The notes below the pieces were generated by a model. The model was not told the DNA's origin. It did no database searches and saw only the letters and a list, made by a program, of their open reading frames with translations. Shown one piece after another: positions 53,951 through 62,429 of a stretch of DNA of 64,000 nt. Every line of letters begins with the position of its first letter. Position 1 is the stretch's first letter. This DNA is from Prosthecobacter debontii (GTDB lineage: Bacteria > Verrucomicrobiota > Verrucomicrobiia > Verrucomicrobiales > Verrucomicrobiaceae): assembly GCF_900167535.1 (NCBI RefSeq), contig NZ_FUYE01000009.1, positions 1 through 64,000 of the forward strand. Reading direction: 5' to 3'. The position numbers were made by a program, and so were the translations under genes.

Positions 53951-54124
53951 CAGGCCACTGTATTCAGGAATTCAGCAGGGAAGTTGCAAAAAAAGAAAAG
54001 TTCTGAAGGCAAAAATAGTGGATCTGAAATCAGCTGGGAAACCACCGACGTGAAACCATTTCTCCTTCTTGGGTATCGGAGGGGAAGCCGTTTCCGTCAT
54101 TCTAAGATTGTGGAGCCCAGGCGA

Positions 54125-54850
54125 TCAAGGGGCCTGTTTCCGCACCAGTGCAAAGCGATACCACATGGACCCTCCTTGAAGATCGGGGATGTAGATGGAG
54201 TATTCCCCATCGATCAGGTTCGTTTTCACGGGGTCGCGGTTGGTGATGCCAGACTCGCCGCGGTGTGGGGTGACATTGAGGAGTTTGAACTCAATCTTCA
54301 GAGGGTCGAGGTCATCGACGCTTTTGGTGGAGGTCTGGTCCACACCACGGTCCTTTTTCGGTTCCTTCCAGTTCGGTCTCCAGGCCTTGCCGTCCACGTA
54401 GGTGGGCGCGTCTTCGCCGAGATGACGACCGGGTTTGGCGTTGCCTCCATTGATCCAGTAGATGCCGTCTTTTTTCACGCGCAATTCGGAAGGACCATCA
54501 ATCAGGGCCTCGATGATCACAGAGCCAGCGGGGGCAGGTTCCTGGCCGGAAGTTCCGGATCTAGGAGCGGTCTCGGCGAGAGTTTTCTGCTGGCGGAGGA
54601 ACTGGTGATCCGCATCGGAGAAGTTGCTGAGGCTCATGGTAAAGGTCTGGCCGCTATCGTGCTTGAGGATGACGATGCTGCCTTTGAAGGAGACCAGTTC
54701 GGCCTTGAAACTGCGGCCTGTCCGATCCGTAAAGACACGTGGCTCAGCCGCATGAAGCAGCGAGGATAGGGAGGCCAAGACAGCTATGGACCAAGCGGCC
54801 AGGGGTGAGTGAAAAGGCAGACACATACGTTTCCTGGTTTGAACGTTCAT
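54125..54850 (-). CDS. Secreted SHD1-domain protein
   Basis: A 241-residue secreted protein. A signal peptide with a basic start and a hydrophobic core (SPLAAWSIAVLASLSSLLHAA) is followed by an SHD1 domain (RVFTDRTGRSFKAELVSFKG, VILKHDSGQTFTMSLSNFSD, then ADHQFLRQQ). After a short linker comes a ~130-residue domain (SVIIEALIDGPSELRVKKDG, IYWINGGNAKPGR) not recognised. It lies between the kinase/sigma pair and the membrane-linked sigma gene, all on the minus strand. An alternative start at 54826 would remove the basic residues. Confidence 0.7.
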   Translation of the reverse strand: MNVQTRKRMCLPFHSPLAAWSIAVLASLSSLLHAAEPRVFTDRTGRSFKAELVSFKGSIVILKHDSGQTFTMSLSNFSDADHQFLRQQKTLAETAPRSGTSGQEPAPAGSVIIEALIDGPSELRVKKDGIYWINGGNAKPGRHLGEDAPTYVDGKAWRPNWKEPKKDRGVDQTSTKSVDDLDPLKIEFKLLNVTPHRGESGITNRDPVKTNLIDGEYSIYIPDLQGGSMWYRFALVRKQAP

Positions 54851-54887
54851 CGGGTTAGCGAGTGAGTTTCAAGTCGTCTCTGGCCGC

Positions 54888-57551
54888 CTACTTTACCGCA
54901 AGCCGCTTGCCCAAAACCATCTGCAACTGGGCTCGTTCGGCGGGGCTGATGGAGGCGGTCTGGATCCAGACATGGAATTGCTCCACAATGGCAGGCTTAA
55001 GCTGAGGATTCCGGGCGAGTTGCAGCCGGGCCTCACGGCCGATATTGCCGGGCAATTGCTGGGTCCAGGCCAGTGGCGTGGTCACGGGGGCTCGGTTATC
55101 GATCCAGACTTTGCAAAAGTCACTGGCGCGCGCCACTGCTTCCGGGCCGAGCCGCTCCAGGTCGAGATTGAGGATCTCGGCCGCGTTGGCGTCGATATTG
55201 TCTAACTTATTGTAATATAAACTGCTGAGCATACGCAATGCGGCGGGCTCCCAATCACCACGGGAGTGAGCCTGGATGTAAGCGAAGGCTTCTTCAGGCC
55301 GCCCGGGAAACTTCACCATGGCGAGTTGCCCCAGAGCATCGGCATACTTTTTGGGGTCCGTAATCTGTTGAATGAACCGGGTGGACTGAGCGAGGTCGTT
55401 CTTTGCGGCAAACTCCATCACCGCGTGGGCCATGGAAAGATCGTAGTCTTTCCCTTTCAGCCTCTCCTGCTGCACGAGGTCCAGAGTTGCTTGTGGATCG
55501 ACTGCTGCCAGTCGCCGGGCTAGGGCTCTGGCGAGTTCCTGGCGATTCTCTCCCTCAGGCAGCTGCTTGAGCCACTCGGCTGCTGCAGCGGCTTCAGAGA
55601 AGGGCAGCATGCGCATCACCTCCATCGCTGCTTCCACTTGATCAACGATCACGGTGGACTGAGTGATTTTTTGCAGTTGCTCAAACAAGCTGGTGGAGAG
55701 TCGCCCATACAGGGCGGCAAGGGCAATATCTTGGGCCTTGCTGGGGGTGCCTGCCATCCAATGCAGCAGGGTGGTTTCATCCGGCAAGGTGGTTAATCCG
55801 CGCAGGACATTCCTCATGCTGGCGAGGTCCTTTAAGCCACCCGTGTAATGCATGGCGGCCTGTGGATCTGCCGCCGCCCAGGCATAGAGGATATCGATAC
55901 TGAAGTTACTCATGCCGACGCGATCACAGATCTCGGCCAGCTCCAGGGCTTGAAGGTAATCCGTCCCCGCATCACCGCGCACCGCACGGAGGATGTTTGT
56001 GGCACCGACGCTGATGTTCGGATCGGCAGAGCGGGCCAACTCTCGGATCAGTTGATCGAAGTGTGGCGGTGAGACGCCTTCATCCAAAGCCAAGCGCATG
56101 GCTCGGGCGACGATGGCGCTTTTGCCTGCGGCGAGTTTGCGACCAAACGCCGCCCAATCCAAATCTTTCCCTCTATGGAGCAAGGCCAGGTCCACGAGGA
56201 AGCCTTCGTTACCTCCGGTGCCCATTCGGGCGATCAAGGAGGCTGGATTGCCGATCGACTCCAGAGCAATCATCGCCTCCTGACGCATGGTGGGTGTGGT
56301 CAGGGTCCCGATCCATTCGCGCAAGGTCTCCGATGGCACCTGTTTGTTCGCGAGCACATAGAGCAGTTGTTTACGAAGGCCTAAACCGCCATCGGGTTGA
56401 GCCGCCACCCAGGCCAGGGCATCCAGCGGCGCCTCGTTACTCCAGGCCATGAGGTAATTGTCAAAGGCCTCCGCACGATTCGATAGCACCGTGTAGGTGT
56501 CTCGCCAGGAGGCGACACTGGCATCTAAATCTTTGGCAATGAGTTGATCAAACCCAGCCCGCGAAAGCCTCACCCCCATCTGCTGGAGCAGGGCGTATCG
56601 AGCGTCGGGATCACTCTCCAGCAGCACCTGCTTCTTTTGCTGATCCAAGGCCATGGCACTGGTGAAGCGGAAGCTGGCCTCCCACTTGCCTTTCTTTGCC
56701 GCACCGGCAGACGGGGTGCGGGAAGATCCGCTCTGCGCGAGGGTCGCGGAGGCACTGCCACCATGGCTCCCTGGAGCGGTGGCGGAGGAGTGGGTTAAAC
56801 CATAGCTGATGGCGGCGACCGTCACCGTGCTGACCACAGCCACTGTGGTGAGCAGAAACTTCGACTGCACCAGGGTCAGCACAAGAGAAGAACTGACGGG
56901 GGCGGTCATCATCGCGGTGACCATGGCCGAACCACCCACCATCGACGCCGAGGCTCCATGGGTGGCCAGTAAACCTGCTAGAGCCACGCTGCTCACTGCG
57001 ATACGCCGCTGGGTAAAAAACTGCCTCAGGGCCTCCACGGCAGCGCTCAGTTCCCGACTGACGACGCTCTCTGAGCAGCCCAAAGCAGCGGCAGCGGAGC
57101 GCTGCGATTGATTTTGGAAATAGCACTGCAACACCAGATCGCGCTGGCGTTCTGGCAGGGTGAGCATGGCATCATCCAGATGCGGCTCGATCTCTGTCCA
57201 CAGATTGGGTTGGGCATCGGGTGTCATTTGATTCAAGGCCTCCACGGAGTTTTCACGGACTCGGCGGCGGATCGCTGTCCGTTGATGGTTCAATGCCGTG
57301 CGACAGGCGGCATGATACAGCCACCCGGCCAGCGAGGTGCCCGCAGGTAAAGAAGAGGCCTTCTTTACCAAGAGCACAAAAGTTTCCTGCGCCGCATCCT
57401 CCGCCAGTCCTTCATCCCGCAATACCCGCAGGCAGGCGCTCTTCACCAAAGGCCCATACAGAGCCACGATCTTTTCACAGGCGGCTGCGGTCCTGCCCGC
57501 ACGCAGCGCGGCGAGCTCTTCATCCATCGGTGGGTTGGGCATCGCATTCAT
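54888..57551 (-). CDS. ECF sigma factor fused to membrane-anchored repeat domain
   Basis: An 887-residue chimera. Residues ~15-180 form an ECF sigma factor: region 2 (ALYGPLVKSACLRVLRDEGL, AEDAAQETFVLLVKKA) and region 4 (LPERQRDLVLQCYFQNQSQR, AAAALGCSESVVSRELS). These are followed by one or two hydrophobic segments (VSSVALAGLLATHG, and KFLLTTVAVVSTVTVAAISY at ~231-250). The remaining ~600 residues are helical repeats, as in ALAWVAAQPDGGLG, AWAAADPQAAMHYT and AVDPQATLDLV. The sigma part would be tethered to the membrane and the repeat part would lie outside. Start at ATG 57551, since the upstream 102 codons (to 57857) overlap the divergent rhomboid gene. Confidence 0.82.
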   Translation of the reverse strand: MNAMPNPPMDEELAALRAGRTAAACEKIVALYGPLVKSACLRVLRDEGLAEDAAQETFVLLVKKASSLPAGTSLAGWLYHAACRTALNHQRTAIRRRVRENSVEALNQMTPDAQPNLWTEIEPHLDDAMLTLPERQRDLVLQCYFQNQSQRSAAAALGCSESVVSRELSAAVEALRQFFTQRRIAVSSVALAGLLATHGASASMVGGSAMVTAMMTAPVSSSLVLTLVQSKFLLTTVAVVSTVTVAAISYGLTHSSATAPGSHGGSASATLAQSGSSRTPSAGAAKKGKWEASFRFTSAMALDQQKKQVLLESDPDARYALLQQMGVRLSRAGFDQLIAKDLDASVASWRDTYTVLSNRAEAFDNYLMAWSNEAPLDALAWVAAQPDGGLGLRKQLLYVLANKQVPSETLREWIGTLTTPTMRQEAMIALESIGNPASLIARMGTGGNEGFLVDLALLHRGKDLDWAAFGRKLAAGKSAIVARAMRLALDEGVSPPHFDQLIRELARSADPNISVGATNILRAVRGDAGTDYLQALELAEICDRVGMSNFSIDILYAWAAADPQAAMHYTGGLKDLASMRNVLRGLTTLPDETTLLHWMAGTPSKAQDIALAALYGRLSTSLFEQLQKITQSTVIVDQVEAAMEVMRMLPFSEAAAAAEWLKQLPEGENRQELARALARRLAAVDPQATLDLVQQERLKGKDYDLSMAHAVMEFAAKNDLAQSTRFIQQITDPKKYADALGQLAMVKFPGRPEEAFAYIQAHSRGDWEPAALRMLSSLYYNKLDNIDANAAEILNLDLERLGPEAVARASDFCKVWIDNRAPVTTPLAWTQQLPGNIGREARLQLARNPQLKPAIVEQFHVWIQTASISPAERAQLQMVLGKRLAVK

Positions 57552-57710
57552 AGTCTTCACTCTCAAGTGTCCGCCCGACGTGAGAACTTGCATCAAAACG
57601 CAGGGAGTCTTGTCACTCGTTAGAAAAATGAGGGCTCTCGGCCTTACCACCCTTGCCATTTTTTGTAATGTCGAAATCGTGCTGCTGTTCTGAAAAGCTG
57701 GGCATCTCCC

Positions 57711-58382
57711 ATGCTTATCATTCCCTATGAGATCGAAACCCTCCAGCAGGAGCGGCCATGGGCCAATTGGCTCTTGGTGGCCGCGTGCACGCTGACATCG
57801 TTGTTCTTCCTCTTTGATGCGGAGTGCGCCCAGGCGCTGACGCCCCTGGTGCTCCAAGGCTTTTCTCTCACCGGGCTACTGGGGAACGTGCTTCTGCATC
57901 AGGACCTCATTCACTTGGTGGGGAACATGCTTTTCCTCTGGGTCTTTGGCAATGCCATCTGCATGAATATCGGCAATCTCCGCTATTTGGCGGTGTTTGT
58001 GGGCTGCACGCTGCTGGCCGGGGTGGCGCAGGTTCTACTGGATGGTAGCTCCACGGTCGGGGCTAGTGGAGCGATCAATGGGATCGTGGGCATGGTGCTG
58101 GCCATGTATCCGCTGAACCGGGTCTATCTGTTCTGGTTTTTTGCCATCCGTGGCGGCAGTTTTTCCTGTCAAGCCTGGGTAATCATCCTGGCTTGGTTTG
58201 CCTTCGATGTCTGGGGAGCCTTGGGTGGGGGCGACATGGTGGCCTACTGGGCCCACTTGGGTGGTTTTCTCGGCGGGGTGAGCATCGGCCTCAGCGGGCT
58301 GCATCTGGGTTGGTTCCAGCTGATCTGTTATGACAATCGCTCCCTGCTACAGATCCTGCGCAAGGAGCCGCTGGAGGGGTGA
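57711..58382 (+). CDS. Rhomboid family intramembrane serine protease
   Basis: A 223-residue protease with about six membrane segments. The catalytic serine is S119 in STVGASGAINGIVG, and the histidine is H182 in YWAHLGGFLGG. The HLVGNMLFLWVFGNAI block (residues ~68-83) is the conserved loop-1/helix-2 region. It cleaves membrane proteins within the bilayer; the target is not known. It begins 160 bases from the divergent sigma-fusion gene. Confidence 0.92.
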   Translation: MLIIPYEIETLQQERPWANWLLVAACTLTSLFFLFDAECAQALTPLVLQGFSLTGLLGNVLLHQDLIHLVGNMLFLWVFGNAICMNIGNLRYLAVFVGCTLLAGVAQVLLDGSSTVGASGAINGIVGMVLAMYPLNRVYLFWFFAIRGGSFSCQAWVIILAWFAFDVWGALGGGDMVAYWAHLGGFLGGVSIGLSGLHLGWFQLICYDNRSLLQILRKEPLEG

Positions 58383-58472
58383 TCCAAACGTGTCAGCAGG
58401 GGAGCGGAATTAAGGTCGCGCTCAGTCAAGTTGAGGAATGGACTAAACCCCGATCGCTCATAGCAAATCTTA

Positions 58473-59372
58473 TCATTCAAACGCTTCCTCGACGACCTCA
58501 CCATCCAGATTCTCAGGGCGGGCCACATCCAGCAACCAGAGGGCGGTGGCGGCTGTGTCGTAGGTGTAGAGGGTGGGCTTGGTGATGCTGTGCTGCTTTT
58601 TCACGCCCTGACCCCAGGCCACCCAGGGGATGGTGGTGTTGTTGATGATCGGCTCAAAGTGGCCTTTGTCTTTACCCCCATGGTCGGCGGTGAGGATGAT
58701 GGTGCTGGTGTCCAGGATGCCGGCACGCTCGATCGCTGCCAAGACGTTGGCCAGAGCTCCATCACAGACCTTGAAGGCCTCCATCTGCTCTGGGCTGGCC
58801 CAGCCGTATTTATGCCCTGCGCTGTCGATGTCGGGGAAGTGGATGAAGCAAAGCTGAGGTTTCTTTTCCACGATGTAAGGGGCCGCCTGGGCGGCGACAT
58901 CGGTAGCAGGCACCAGCTTTTTTTCCTCGCTGGCTGGGATGGGACCGTAGGTATAGGCACCGCCGCAGTTAAACATGTCCAGGCTGTCCTTTAGCCACAG
59001 GTGACGGAACTTGATCTTGCCACAGAAGAGCGCGGTCGTGAGATCAGGTTTGGCGGCTTTGGTGAGGGAGAAAATCGTCGGCACCTTCACCACGCCACGC
59101 ATGGGAAAGTAGTCGTTCCAGTCGATGCCATGCTGAGAGATATCCACACCGGTGAGCATGGAGGTGTGGCTGGGCAGCGTCTTCGAGGGGATGATGGTGT
59201 TGGCCTGCCAGGTGTGAGCGCCCTCGGCTGCTAGGCGCTTGATGGTTGGGGCCTCCGCTTGCTGGAGGATGGTGGGATTGCAACCATCGAAGCTAAAGAT
59301 GAAAACGTGCTCCGTGCGCGGGGCTGCAACGGCGAGGAGGGGGAGAAGCCAGAGGAAAGTGAGCAGGCGCAT
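58473..59372 (-). CDS. Alkaline phosphatase / phosphodiesterase-type enzyme, secreted
   Basis: A 299-residue secreted metal enzyme of the type I phosphodiesterase/nucleotide pyrophosphatase family. The signal peptide is MRLLTFLWLLPLLAVAA (ATG 59372). Active-site blocks: VFIFSFDGCNP (metal Asp), IIPSKTLPSHTSMLTG (catalytic Thr or Ser), FIHFPDIDSAGHKYGW (Asp/His metal ligands), ILTADHGGKDKGH. The substrate is a phosphate mono- or diester, not further defined. Convergent with the rhomboid gene (58382) and divergent from the small lipoprotein gene at 59520. Confidence 0.85.
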   Translation of the reverse strand: MRLLTFLWLLPLLAVAAPRTEHVFIFSFDGCNPTILQQAEAPTIKRLAAEGAHTWQANTIIPSKTLPSHTSMLTGVDISQHGIDWNDYFPMRGVVKVPTIFSLTKAAKPDLTTALFCGKIKFRHLWLKDSLDMFNCGGAYTYGPIPASEEKKLVPATDVAAQAAPYIVEKKPQLCFIHFPDIDSAGHKYGWASPEQMEAFKVCDGALANVLAAIERAGILDTSTIILTADHGGKDKGHFEPIINNTTIPWVAWGQGVKKQHSITKPTLYTYDTAATALWLLDVARPENLDGEVVEEAFE

Positions 59373-59519
59373 GGGCGAAATCAAAATCAGGCAGGGACGA
59401 ACGCGAGCAAGCCCTGCGTTCTGCCAATCAAAAGGGGGCCTTAGCAAAATAAACTTTTCTCTTCCACGCTGCGTGGGGTGTGATATGAGGCAGCGTTCTC
59501 TCAACACGACCTGCATCTC

Positions 59520-59870
59520 ATGAAGCTCTCGCTTTCTTCCCTCGTCATTCTCACCCTGTCATTTTCCATGGTCAGTTGCAGCACGGAGGAGCGGGATGGC
59601 CGCCAGTATCACGGCAGTGGGGGGAACCCCGTCCAGGGCCGCATGGGCGTGCAGTATAAGCGCATGCGCAGCGCTGCGGGAGAGCCTGCTCGCACCGATG
59701 ACGGCAGCCTCTTTGGCAGTTCCAACAGCACTGAGCCTCCAGGCTTGCTGGACCGCAATGAGACGCCTGACGAACCTGGGGTGAAATACCGCATCAAGGC
59801 CCAGCAGTCCCCCAACCCGGCCCAGAGCCGCATGGGCGTGCGTGTCTCCCGCGAGAAAATCACCGAGTAA
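59520..59870 (+). CDS. Small lipoprotein of unknown function
   Basis: A 116-residue lipoprotein. Its signal MKLSLSSLVILTLSFSMVSC ends in a good lipobox (MVSC). The mature part is hydrophilic, with two similar motifs QGRMGVQYKR and QSRMGVRVSRE that bracket a variable middle. No family is recognised; it may be a small envelope component. Confidence 0.6.
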   Translation: MKLSLSSLVILTLSFSMVSCSTEERDGRQYHGSGGNPVQGRMGVQYKRMRSAAGEPARTDDGSLFGSSNSTEPPGLLDRNETPDEPGVKYRIKAQQSPNPAQSRMGVRVSREKITE

Positions 59871-60079
59871 AGAGAGCCTTTCCAAGAGCATCGAGAGCTC
59901 GTCCAGGGATCGCGTCAAGCGGGCGTGAGTTCCGGGTGATCGGCTGTTTGATCGCTAAAGGTTCAGAGTCTCAAAACCCCACCTTGAATGGAAGGGGGAT
60001 AGAGATTCATGGCGTCAGGGATTCTGCCGAAGCCGAGGCTCGAAATCCTGAGAGAGACCAGCCTTCTAACGGGCGGGAT

Positions 60080-60625
60080 TCACCACCAGAGAATATCCAC
60101 CAGCACGGTGGCCACCATGAGCAGGCTGATGAAGAGGCGTGCGATGAGGCCGGCACCGGTGCCGAGGAGGGTACCCCAGGTGGACTTCACCGCAGGAGCC
60201 ATGCGCTTCTTCGCAAACAGCAGTTCAAAGATCAGACCTCCGGCCAAGGGCCCCAGGATGAACCCCAAGGGCGCAAAGAACAGCCCCACGATGCCCCCGA
60301 CAAACACCCCCGAGATGCCCCAACGACTGGCTCCGAACCAACGTGCGCCTAAGGCCCCGGCAGCCATATCGACAACGTAAGCCAGCACCAGCAACAGCGC
60401 GAGAATCACGATGCCCTGCCAGCTCATGCCCGCCTCTGGTAGCAAGAAGGTATGAATGACCCCGGCGAGGAAAAGCAGCAAAGGGCCGGGAAGTAACGGC
60501 ACCACAGAGCCAATGACTCCGACCAGGAGAAGGCAGGTGGTGAGCGTCCAGACGCCAAGCACCTCAAAGGGGATATTTTGGAAGAACTGAACGAACGCCT
60601 CCCAAGTCTGTGCGAGCCAGTCCAT
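60080..60625 (-). CDS. DUF456 family membrane protein
   Basis: A 181-residue protein with five to six membrane helices. The glycine-rich pattern VVPLLPGPLLLFLAGV and ASRWGISGVFVGGIVGLFFAPLGFILGPLAGG is typical of DUF456. Function unknown. Its ATG overlaps the stop of the nitroreductase gene by one base (TAATG), so it is translationally coupled to it. Confidence 0.85.
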   Translation of the reverse strand: MDWLAQTWEAFVQFFQNIPFEVLGVWTLTTCLLLVGVIGSVVPLLPGPLLLFLAGVIHTFLLPEAGMSWQGIVILALLLVLAYVVDMAAGALGARWFGASRWGISGVFVGGIVGLFFAPLGFILGPLAGGLIFELLFAKKRMAPAVKSTWGTLLGTGAGLIARLFISLLMVATVLVDILWW

Positions 60626-61251
60626 TAGGCGTTAGGGTTCGTGGTGGAGATGGCTGATTCGTGCCAGGTGATTTTGTTCGCGATAGGCTGGCGTACGCTG
60701 CGTGGCCAGCTGAGCCCTGGGCGCGGCCAGCCGAGATACATCAGCCCGACGCAGCGATCCGTGTTTTGCAGGCCTAACCAAGTTTGAAACTCAGGCGTCT
60801 CCAACACGGGAGGCGAGGACCAAAAGGAGGCGAGGCCGGCAGCGGTGGCACTGAGCATGAGGTTCTGTAGCGCACAGGCCATGGCTTCGAGCTCTTCCTG
60901 CTCGGGGATCTTATTCCCGCCTTTACGCTCCATCACACAGGCGACGATGACCGGGGCCAGGAGTGGATTTTCCCCCATCTTCTTCAGCTTGTCCTCGCGG
61001 AACTCAGCGGCAGGAGTGGTCTGGCGATAGAGGTTTTGTAAGCTCTCCGCCAGCGTCTGCCGTGCCTCACCTTGGAAGATGTGAAAGTGCCACGGCTCGG
61101 TCATGCCGTGATTCGGCGCCCAGGTGGCGTTCTCCAGCAGCTCCGTCAGCAAGGCGGCCTCCACAGGGCGCTGCGGGTCCATATCCACAGGCTTGATGGA
61201 GCGGCGATGGCGGATCAGCGCGGTGGTTTCTGCGAGGGAGGGGAGTGTCAT
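60625..61251 (-). CDS. Nitroreductase family protein
   Basis: A 208-residue FMN-dependent oxidoreductase. RHRRSIKPVD binds the FMN phosphate. Other family blocks are ATWAPNHGMTEPWHFHIF, ALQNLMLSATAAGLASFWSS and VGLMYLGWPRP. The compact form lies close to small putative NAD(P)H nitroreductases of the YdjA/TM1586 type. The natural substrate is unknown. The ATG at 61251 is chosen (TLPSLAETTALIRHRRS); an upstream ATG at 61305 gives an unlikely leader. First gene of a two-gene unit with the DUF456 protein. Confidence 0.88.
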   Translation of the reverse strand: MTLPSLAETTALIRHRRSIKPVDMDPQRPVEAALLTELLENATWAPNHGMTEPWHFHIFQGEARQTLAESLQNLYRQTTPAAEFREDKLKKMGENPLLAPVIVACVMERKGGNKIPEQEELEAMACALQNLMLSATAAGLASFWSSPPVLETPEFQTWLGLQNTDRCVGLMYLGWPRPGLSWPRSVRQPIANKITWHESAISTTNPNA

Positions 61252-61380
61252 GGGGGCGGGGTCTCGATCACATTCGAGATACGACACAGAACCGCGCGCG
61301 TCCACTGGCGGAGTGAGTCAGGGTTGATTCAGAATGGGGACCGGAGCGTTTGACTTCTTCGGTATCTGGAGCCAGCGGCC

Positions 61381-62289
61381 TCACGCTCCCCACGCCACTT
61401 CGATCTTTTGCTTGTGCTGCTCATGCGCGGGGTTCAGTGCGCGCAGTTCGAAGACCAGCTTCTCTGCTGTAGCGGTGGCGAGGACCCAACCATTGGGGCG
61501 ATCGGCTCCGAAGACATAGGCCACGGGCGGCAGATTGATCCGATGGATGCCCGTGGCTTCATCCACGCTGTGGCTCCAGTTGTGCGTGTGACCATACACA
61601 AAGGCCTTCACTTTCTTGTGCTTGGCCAGGACCTTGAACATCGCATCGCTATCCTCCAGCCCCGTGTGCTTTTGCCCCTCAGCCACGGGCATCTGGGGAT
61701 TGTGATGCACCATCACTACGGTGGGTTTCGCGGGTAGTTTAGCCAGGGTGCGATCCAGCCAGCCGAGCTGATCCGTGCCGAGTAAGCCAGGCGTTTTGTT
61801 CACCTGATCCAGGGAATCCAGCAGCACCCAGTTCATGAGGGCGCTGGAGAGCGTGCTCACGTGCTTACCCTCCAGCGGGCGCGGGTCCTGCACACTGGTC
61901 AGAGCGGCCATGAAGTTCTTGCGATGATCATGATTCCCCAGCGTGCAGTGCACGGGTAAGCCCGCCTCGCGCAGGGGCTGGATGAGCTTGGCAAAGGTGC
62001 TGTAGTCAGCAGCCTCGCCCGCCAGATACGCACAGTCGCCATTCACCAGCACGCCATGCGGTTTACTACCGAGCTTCAGCACTTGGTTGGCACAGCGGCT
62101 CAGATTCTCCGCCATGATCACGCCTCGCGCCTCAGCAGCCGGATCCGCAGCGATGTGGGTGTCTGAAAACAACACCCACGTTTGCTCCCAGGAAGGTGCG
62201 GCAGCCAAGACGCTACGCGGGGCCAAGGCGGCCGCGAAGGCGGTTTGGATCCAATGGCGGCGGCTGAGAGCTGGCAGGGTGATGGGCAT
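61381..62289 (-). CDS. Calcineurin-like metallophosphoesterase, exported
   Basis: A 302-residue metal-dependent phosphoesterase. An N-terminal SRRHWIQTAFAAALAPRSVLAA signal looks Tat-like (SRR-x-W). Metal-binding motifs in order: LFSDTHIAAD, VNGDCAYL, TLGNHDHR, MVHHNPQ and YGHTHNW, the standard calcineurin-type set. Substrate unknown; exported location is inferred from the signal. Its C-terminal ~50 residues are a beta-rich cap. Confidence 0.88.
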   Translation of the reverse strand: MPITLPALSRRHWIQTAFAAALAPRSVLAAAPSWEQTWVLFSDTHIAADPAAEARGVIMAENLSRCANQVLKLGSKPHGVLVNGDCAYLAGEAADYSTFAKLIQPLREAGLPVHCTLGNHDHRKNFMAALTSVQDPRPLEGKHVSTLSSALMNWVLLDSLDQVNKTPGLLGTDQLGWLDRTLAKLPAKPTVVMVHHNPQMPVAEGQKHTGLEDSDAMFKVLAKHKKVKAFVYGHTHNWSHSVDEATGIHRINLPPVAYVFGADRPNGWVLATATAEKLVFELRALNPAHEQHKQKIEVAWGA

Positions 62290-62429
62290 GATGAGTGGCT
62301 ATTTTAAAAAGGAGCCTATCGGGAGTGGGCATTTCTGACAAGCGTGTCTGAACAGACAGAATACGGAATCAAATAGACCTTTCATTTCATGCAGCACTTG
62401 GCATGCTCGTCGCGCATTCTCTCCCGCGC

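Noticed and set aside
57552-57857. 102-codon N-terminal extension of the sigma-fusion gene
   Set aside because: It overlaps the divergent rhomboid gene and lacks sigma-factor features; the conserved part begins after ATG 57551.
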